Positions 56,601 through 64,000 of a DNA stretch of 64,000 nucleotides are shown piece by piece. Origin of the DNA: Phaeotremella fagi (Eukaryota > Basidiomycota > Tremellomycetes > Tremellales > Phaeotremellaceae); NCBI GenBank assembly GCA_001599715.1, contig BCHU01000005.1, positions 62,001 to 126,000 on the forward strand, given 5' to 3'. The notes below the pieces were generated by a model that saw only the letters and a list, made by a program, of their open reading frames with translations, was not told the origin of the DNA and did no database searches. Position 1 is the first letter of the stretch; each line of letters starts with the position of its first letter. A program made the position numbers and the translations under genes.

Positions 56601-59600
56601 GGTGCATCACCTAGTAATACGGAGGTCGCGCTGCTCGTTGATGAGAAGTAAGTTCTTGATACGTCATAAACTGATCATTATAGGCAATGGAAACAGAAGT
56701 CGTTTGAATATATTTGCTATTCAACCAAGTCATCTGATTGGACTTCTACTCTGATCAACGAATTATCAACGTTCGTCAATACTCAAACCCAAGATGTCGT
56801 TACCCGATATGGGCGTTTTTTACTTCATCTCTTATCACATTGTCAGGTCTCACAGAGTCCGTTCATCTTACAACTCCTCGTCAAAATTCTTCAGCGCGAT
56901 GTTTCTGAGCTCAAGGTGAAATGTTTCGAGTCGGAGATCATCAAATCTTTAAGTTTGACCTTGAATGGTGATTTATGTAGAGAACGTGGGTACCGTCTTC
57001 TTCAAATCACCGGGCCTGCTAACGCTTGTCGCAGAAATCGAACAACTTGTTTCATTTTTGACTGCATCTGATCTACAAGATTCGGCTGTGGCTGAACCCT
57101 ATGTTGAGGAAGTTGTTCTTCTCATCAGAAAGGCATCAAAAACAGATGCTATGGAGAAAGTGAGTTATTGTTACATGGCAGCGTTGCTGATCTTGCTTAG
57201 GCACTTGCTATTGCTCATCCTTGGATGAAATTCTTTGCCCAAAAACAAAACCAGGACAGTCTCCTACACATTTCCACTGTATTCAAAAAAGTTAAATCCG
57301 TCAAAATAACTGTGACAGCCAAACATACGATATCCGATCTAATCAAACAATCTAATGAATCTCTTGCTATCAGCTTATTGTCCACATTTATCCCTCTCGG
57401 CATCGTTGATTGCTTCAAAATCCTCATCGAAAACTCTTTAACTCCTGAAACCACTTCCGATGTCGAGATCAATTCTGAAATCCTCAAGGCGCTTCTAGAA
57501 ATGAAGACTGACGGGGCTTATGATCTTGTTGCAGCTATGGTTGAACGGTATTCATCCGCCAGAGCTACATTACAAGCTTTGATCAAAAATGACACCAGCG
57601 TTCTGGGAGATCGAAGGATTTTACAATCTCTCGAACATTTGAATATTGTATCGATCAAACCCAACGAAATGTGTCAACTTGCTTTTACAGCGCTTGTTGA
57701 CAATTCATTGAATCACTCGGTTCACTCGTCCGCTATATCAATTCTCCTTCCTTTTTGTCCAACAATGACTTCGGCTATACTTTCTGCAACATCTACATTG
57801 GTTGTTTCGAATTTCAATAAACCCCTTATCAAGTTTGCTGAGAAACTTGCGAAAGTTCAGGATGTCGAGGGCGTTTTGGTCGTTTCCCATATCGTTGATT
57901 TGGGATTACAAGTTGTCGTTAGGTGGTTGTCTGATGATAAAGTTTTGTCCGGGAGTGAACTTGAAATTATCAAGCATTTGAGTGAGTGATTAATCGATTT
58001 TTGTGGATACACCTAATCTTGCAATAGCTTCCACTATACGTATCGCCGATACGCTCGATTTGAAACCTCACTACGCTGAGCCTGTAATTACCGCAGTGGT
58101 TCAAGAGAGATTAGAGTCTGTCGAAGCAATAGACTTGGCTTCACTTCTAACTTCTAGGACAATGCTGAAGGTGAGTTGAGTATGAATGGAATTCATCTGA
58201 TATTGACAGGCTGGATTCGTTCGTCAAAACTTGCAATTCATATTTTCAACTTCTGCCTACACTCGCCAAACTCGTAACGTCCCTCAAGATCTTCGAACAA
58301 GTTTCGTCATCCTCGTTCACTCCTTGTTCTTGGCTTCAACTTATGTCTCTTGTCAACCTTCTTTCATCGAGTCTCTCCTCCCACTTTACAAAGGTACCAT
58401 GACGATATCCGATCGACTAATATTGAATCTTTTCCAAGTGTTCGAATCGAATCGTAAAATATCCGTTGGATCTGTATTCAAATACTGGACTCCGTCAGGT
58501 TTAGGGAGTGGGAACAGAATGCTTGATGCATTGACTTCGTTAGATGGTCAAAAAGTTTTTGCAACCTGTACATCTTTCCCACTTCGTCGAACTTGGAAAC
58601 CTGTCACTATTCTCTCTCCAACATCCGGATCTATGGCCGAAGGAGAAGAAAGTGTTTATGATCCAGTCTTCGTCCTTTCGTTGTTAGTATTTGCTTTGAA
58701 TGAAGGGAATATTAGTGGATTGGATTGGGTTGAGATTCTACGAAGTAACGTTTGTGGATTGGCGGTCTGTGCCTTGGGAAGTAGGGATGAAGATATGAGA
58801 GCTGTTGGGAGTTATATCATGGCAAAAACTATCACTCTGATTTCGGTATGTTCTGAATCTTTGTTATCATCACTCACCAGCTTTAGACTACTGGATTCCA
58901 AGAACGTCCTCAATTCTTGTACACACTTCGAATTCTTCGACACGCAATTACACCTGCTCCAATCCCGGAAACAGAATCCATTGAATCTACAACTCCTGCG
59001 AAACCACTCAAAACACCTCGTCTACCTACAATCTCAACCTTATATTTTGCACACATTTTAAGAACACTCGCTCATCCATCTCATTACATCTTCCCCATTC
59101 AATCCAAACATCTATTACAGAGGGCTACATTTGATTTGTTCGATGTACCAGGTCTTTATACCATGTTATACAGTAGTGGTGATGGATGGAAGAAGGAACG
59201 AAATTGGATTTTGAGGTTCATGAGGGATTCCTTGAAGAGTGAAGCTGATTGGAGAGTTTTGAGGCGGAGACGAGTTTGGGAATTGGTGGCTGGACTTTAT
59301 ACTTCATCATTAGATGTTTACCTACGGAGATTGATCTTACAGGTATGTCTTTTAGGAAGTGACTTGCTGATTGAATCCAGGTTATCACGAATATGACGTT
59401 GATTCCAATCGCTACCCGATCATTGATCAATAACTCATCGATATTCCCTTGGCTGCTCATGCAATGGGATCTAAGCTTGTCTCGTCCCTCGAAATCTAGT
59501 GTCGAAGAACGAAACAAGTATCTGGAACTTCTTGAGAATGTGATTATCAATTCGACGGGTGTTAGAGGTACTCAAGTTGAAGGACAGGTTAGATGGTTCG

Positions 59601-59973
59601 GTGACGTTGAAGTCCTCCTCAAACGAGCTGTGGTTGGTGCAGGTGAGTCACAGCTTTCGTCAACCTAAACTTTAAACTGACGGATTGACCAGATATGAAC
59701 CGTCTCGAAACACTAAGCAGAATCACCCATCGTCTCTCCTCCATCCCCAAATCACAAACCACAATCGCTATTCTTCTTCCTGTTCTGGTCAAAGCAATTG
59801 GAAACGATTGGAACGACCAGACCATCGAATATCTTTTCAGAGCTGGGTTGACTTTATCTGATTTGACTAGTGGTGATCAGGCTTTAGGCAGGGCTTTGAT
59901 TGAGATTAAGACAAAGGCTTTGAAAGTTGATGGTGAGATTGGGGATTTCGTTAGGAAGGAAACTAGAGTTTAG
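53652..59973 (+). CDS. URB1: ribosome biogenesis factor Urb1/Npa1
   Basis: Urb1 (Npa1) is a very large alpha-helical nucleolar protein of early pre-60S particles. About 1,850 aa in some fifteen exons. The N-terminus is basic (MAPKRKRGVDG). The Npa1 N-terminal domain is seen in LVAFHQQITTLYSSLPLP, SPTCEEVFASWQQG, LVGPTDPYNEYLNRL and RHLALYLILPMLS, followed by YRILTSIFTSISHPL, RDDI and GICFQDEGWYPR. Helical repeats continue to the end, with VFKYWTPSGLGSGNRMLDAL and SFPLRRTWKPV typical of the C-terminal region. Exon borders carry phases that join cleanly by eye, such as LNRLIQS and LIGLQLASAAV. It ends ...FVRKETRV at 59973. Confidence 0.9.
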
Positions 59974-61203
59974 AGAGGGGTGATTTTGATGACTGCATGC
60001 ATTATTGAGAGAGCTGGTAGACTGCTTTGGAGAACTTTGAAGCCTGGTTGATTTTTCATTGGTGATTGATATATCACAAGGTGATCTGTAGCGATCGTAC
60101 TCTATGAACGAGTGATGTAGGGTTTGTTCCTCGTTGAGTTGTATGTGAGACATTTTGAATGAATGATGGATGTAACGAGAAATGTGGGGCAATGAACAAG
60201 GCAATCGACTTGATTGGTAGAACTGGCTTAGTAGCAGTTCTATATCTATATTCTTGACTCCGCCACGACTTCTCGAAGCCCGAGTCTCTCAGAAGAACAT
60301 ACAAGTTCAATTCCACAAGATCACCTTTCACCAGCATCGCTTTAACGTGCCACGCCACAACCAGCTTTCCATAATTTCCCGAAAAGGTAAAAAACGCCGA
60401 AGTGGTTACACAGTATTGCGGGGAAAGAGAGGTGGGAATGCGGGGTAAGAGGTCCGAGCGTAGTTTAAAAAGTCAGTAAGTAGAGGATAGAGGGAGACGA
60501 CGACGACGACGACCAAAGTGATGGCGACAACGACTGTTTAGGTGATATCAACTATAGGGATTTACATACACTGTATACTATATATACTCAATACACACAC
60601 ACTACATCACCTCAACCAACCAACCAACACCTCGAGGTTACACTCACTCACTGAAACACTACTCTTAAACGGTTACCTCCTACTTTTCTCCTCAATCTTA
60701 CATCTCACAATTTATAGCTTCCCCCTCGAAACATTCTTTTAAACTCAACCTTACTTCATCATTCTACTTGATTCATAGTCGTTTAACTTGTATCATCTTA
60801 CCTCTAAACCAAACTCTATACACCCTTCCCAAACCTCACTTCACTACAGATATTAATTTCACTGCCTCGTCGCTGGGTTTAAATAGTCCAACTTCGATAT
60901 TCCTTTACCTTTCATCGTTTGATTAACACTATCTATTTCAACTATCACTTCTATCACATAACTCAAAACTTCTATAGTCAAATACACTGTGGATCATCTT
61001 TCGACAACCGTTGTCATCACAAGAGCAACCTCACAGCTTATTTCAGTCAACTTCGATTGTCTTCGCATTTGCAACATCTTGGTCATCTCATTCACCAAAC
61101 CACCCTGATATCTATCAACTCTCACTTCTACACCTTTTACATCTTTCTATAATATCCTCGCCTTCACCCTCACCCAGCTCGTTGGCTCAAAAATCCCAAA
61201 GCT
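59974..61203. other. 1.2-kb leader/promoter region of the Pumilio gene
   Basis: No coding sequence is supported. The last 650 bp are strongly pyrimidine-rich with CAACC and CTCA repeats, like a long transcribed leader. Several short ATG-started frames occur in it (for example at 60542, 60919 and 61011), which could act as upstream frames. Confidence 0.45.
60496..60513 (+). repeat. (GAC)6 microsatellite
   Basis: Six perfect GAC units in the leader/promoter region upstream of the Pumilio gene. Confidence 0.85.
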
Positions 61204-64000
61204 ATGTCACCGAATCCATCAAATCCACATAACCTAGCGTTGTCACCCGATGGAAACGGTCGTGATGGTAGAACAGCACCTCTTGGACCAAGCTCAGCAT
61301 TCTCACGAAGGTAAGTCGTAGATTATTCTCCAGGTGACTGACCTCTTTAGGACGAGGGAATTGATTGACGACGAATACGGTGATCAGTCTTCATATCCCT
61401 TCTCACCAGATGGTGAATTTGATGATTCGGAGAGTTCAGGATCAAATTATGGAAGTGGTTATCGAAGAGCAAGGGCTGGGTGAGTTGTCAAATCTATGTG
61501 CACACTAATAAATAGAACTCTACCTTCGAGACTACCTGAACCATCTAGCGAATCCGTTGATTCTGAAGAACATACACCAACCCTCTCTCATCCTGACCCA
61601 CCTGTCCCTTTCGTTCGACCTGCCAGTCTCACTCCCCTTCAAGTGCAAACGTCACCAGTAGCTCGTCCGACTCTACGACATACAGCTTCATCTGCTGCCA
61701 ACCTTGAATCTCCTAGTACCGGTAACAGAAATCGATCAGGTTCTCTCACGTTACCTCAGAATGGCTTGGGTAACGCTTTTGGTTCTTCACCGTTCAGTAA
61801 CACTTGGTTAGCGAATCCTGGATTAACAGCACCGGTTGGTGGAACGAACAGATCACCTTTAGGTCATTTCATCCAACCTCTTGATGATGACGCTAGAGAT
61901 TTGGCTTCACCTTCAGATTCAGTTCTCGTCACTGACGACCTTAATTTCTCGACTCTTGATTATCTGGGTTTAGCAGATGGTTCAGAAGGACAATTGCCAC
62001 CCGCATCAATGTCTGAACTCAAGAACCAAGCTCAAAGAGCGATAGCTAATTCTGGTCCTGCAAGTCGACACCGTGCTAGTACAGTTTCGAATTTCGCTAG
62101 ACCTTATCGACCTTCTGTTACGACAGCTACACCTTATGGACAAGACCATAGTCTATATGACGACCATCAGGATGAAGAGATTCTACAAGCTTCAATGGAT
62201 CATATGAACATATACGATAACGGGTTGTATCTTCCTACCCCCGGTATGAACAACCTCTACAACCCTTCGAACTTGTTGAAAGATTCTCATAGACCTAGGG
62301 CAACGACTATCGGTGCCCTAGATAACCCAATGCGAAGATCAGGATCACGTAATTATCTATCTTCGATTCCATCACAAATGCAAGTCAGCTATTCAAACCC
62401 TTTAATGGATGGGAGATACGGTTACGGACCTCGATCAAGATCAGATCGTGATTTAGCTAGATCAAGGGAATCATCTTCGTCTAGAGGACCTAGATTATCC
62501 ATCTCATCTCATACTTCTAGAGCTGGGACTCCAGATGTCGGAACTGGAACTTCAACTCCTCAAATGCCTACTAGAAGTTTATGGATTGGTAACTTGGATG
62601 TTAACGCTACTTCCGAAGCTTTACTTCATGTTTTCGCTCCTTATGGCGCTATAGAGAGTTTAAGGATGTTACCGGAAAAAGTGAGTCCAAAGTATACGGA
62701 TTTTACTGATTGTAGACCTGCGCTTTTGTCAATTTCATGGAAAAGGGAGATGCTATCAAAGCCAGGGACGACGTCTTGAACAGACTAGGTGGTCATTTGA
62801 CAGCTTTGTCCGAAACGGCACCTGTCAGAATTGGGTTTGGTAAAATCGATTCAGCCCCAACTGGTGTACCGACCTCGACCGTCGCCCCACCACCACCAGG
62901 ATTGGTCTTTACTAATGGAGTCAATAATTCAACTCCCAATTCTGTTACCATTACCCCCAACGCTTTACCTGGTTCTGTTGGTAAAATCGATGAGAGTGAA
63001 CAAAGTTCTTTACCAACTAGGGCACTTTGGATTGGGAGTATCCCTTCTACTACTAGTTCTGCTACGCTGCTTCAAATCTTTTCGCCTTTTGGACCAGTCG
63101 AATCTGCTCGTGTGTTGACTCACAAGGTAAGCTACAATAGGCCGGAAATTTTGCCATCTTTAGCTGACACCCCGCAGTCATGTGGATTTATCAATTTTGA
63201 AAGATTGGACTCCGCGGTCTCAGCTCGAGAAGCGTTGAATGGCAGAGATATTTTAGGTAGCGACATTGGAGCTATTCGAATAGGATTCGCTCGTGTTCCA
63301 GTCAAAACTCCACAAATCGGTGGACCGGAGGACGAAGAATTACTCAAAACACCTAAACTTGATGACACCCTATCAATAGGTCTTGATGCAGTCAAAGGTG
63401 CGACTTCAGTTTCTACCGAGAAACAATTATCAGTTGAAGGAGGTGGAGTTGAGAATTACAGGTCTCAATTGGTTTTGGATCTTGTTAAAGCTGGCGTACA
63501 TGAACAAGTACTTGAAAAGGGATTGGGTAACGAGGGTGTTGTTTCGGAACAACAGATGATTATGCAGGTTTTGAGTGGGGGTCAAGAGAACGAGTTTGAA
63601 GATGTTAAAGCTGCCGCTGGTAGGTTATGTCGCTTACCCAAGAATATTTTGCTAATTTCAATGGTTCGATTAGAAATACGACCTCCTATTACTTATTATA
63701 CTACGATACCGATGATTTCAGATCGGAACACTGTTCGTCGGTTTGATGCTACTAGGTTGAGGGATTTGAGAAAACGCTTGGATTCCGGTCAATGTTCTCA
63801 GATCGAGATTGATGAGATAACTCAAGAAACGCTCGAGGAATGTGCGGAGGTAGGTTAATTCGTCAAGGCTGTAGTTTATTCGACTGACCATCTACAGTTG
63901 GCTAGCGATTACATCGGTAACACGGTTGTTCAAAAATTATTCGAAAGAACATCACCGACATTACGTCTAGCTATGTTAGAACGTATAGCACCACATTTAG
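61204..64000 (+). CDS. RRM-Pumilio RNA-binding protein, Jsn1/Puf1-like (3' end beyond window)
   Basis: An RNA-binding regulator of mRNA fate. The N-terminal 440 residues are Ser/Pro-rich and probably disordered. RRM1 begins PTRSLWIGNLDVNATSEAL with its RNP1 in CAFVNFMEKGDAIKA. RRM2 begins PTRALWIGSIPSTTSS with RNP1 in SCGFINFERLDSAVSA. After a linker, a first Pumilio repeat starts at the window edge: LASDYIGNTVVQKLFERTSP, followed by MLERIAPHL. Two RRMs followed by PUF repeats is the domain order of yeast Jsn1/Puf1 and Puf2, which bind membrane-associated and mitochondrial mRNAs. Short introns join exons near 61313, 61480, 62681, 63126 and 63858. The C-terminal repeats are outside the window. 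Confidence 0.85.

Noticed and set aside
1..64000. tRNA, rRNA, transposon, CRISPR and viral sequence
   Set aside because: I looked for tRNA B-box patterns, terminal repeats, transposase/reverse-transcriptase motifs and spaced direct repeats on both strands and found none I could support by eye.

Overview
This is an intron-dense, gene-dense fungal nuclear window. Almost every gene is interrupted by short introns of about 34-60 nt with GT...AG ends and CTNAC/CTAAT-like branch sites, and gene spacing is compact. The combination of KIN17, mitochondrial ATP4, LEO1, CWF19, importin alpha, ELP6, URB1/NPA1, CBM21 PP1-targeting and alpha-arrestin genes, together with the intron style, suggests a basidiomycete yeast of the Tremellomycetes (Cryptococcus/Kwoniella-like). 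The species is not determinable from sequence alone. No CRISPR, bacterial, viral or transposase genes were recognised, and no tRNA was found by eye.

Layout. 1-3.3 kb: a CUE-domain protein (cut by the window start), KIN17 and a zinc-ribbon protein. 3.6-8.0 kb: an accessory block with four small intron-matched paralogs (3670, 5109, 6364, 7390) and two possible decayed copies. Their C-terminal halves read as SUMO-like (ubiquitin-fold) domains with acidic N-terminal extensions and no C-terminal di-glycine. 8.2-12.1 kb: a metallo-beta-lactamase-fold protein and two intronless orphan genes. 12.4-19.0 kb: a small CxxC protein, ATP4 and LEO1 sharing a 197-bp divergent promoter, a cyclophilin with a Lys/Asp/Gln-repeat N-terminus, and a membrane-anchored SDR-like protein. 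19.2-24.9 kb: a 1029-aa CBM21/PP1-targeting protein, a 1.8-kb gap without supported genes, and a BRI3-like membrane protein.

25.1-38 kb: mitochondrial QRI7 (with one undetermined base), an AT-hook-like protein, CWF19 diverging from importin alpha, and ELP6 diverging from a Prx5-type peroxiredoxin. 38-47.6 kb: an unrecognised acidic protein, a berberine-bridge-type FAD oxidase, an orphan gene and a flavin monooxygenase. This last trio is a plausible small catabolic neighbourhood. 47.7-64 kb: a giant alpha-arrestin diverging from URB1, then a two-RRM Pumilio protein that runs off the window end.

Most genes are housekeeping (transcription elongation, splicing, nuclear import, tRNA modification, ribosome biogenesis, ATP synthesis). 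The novel-looking part is the 3.6-8.0 kb SUMO-like tandem array and the orphan genes beside it. Splice sites were read by eye from frame continuity and family conservation. No similarity search was run.
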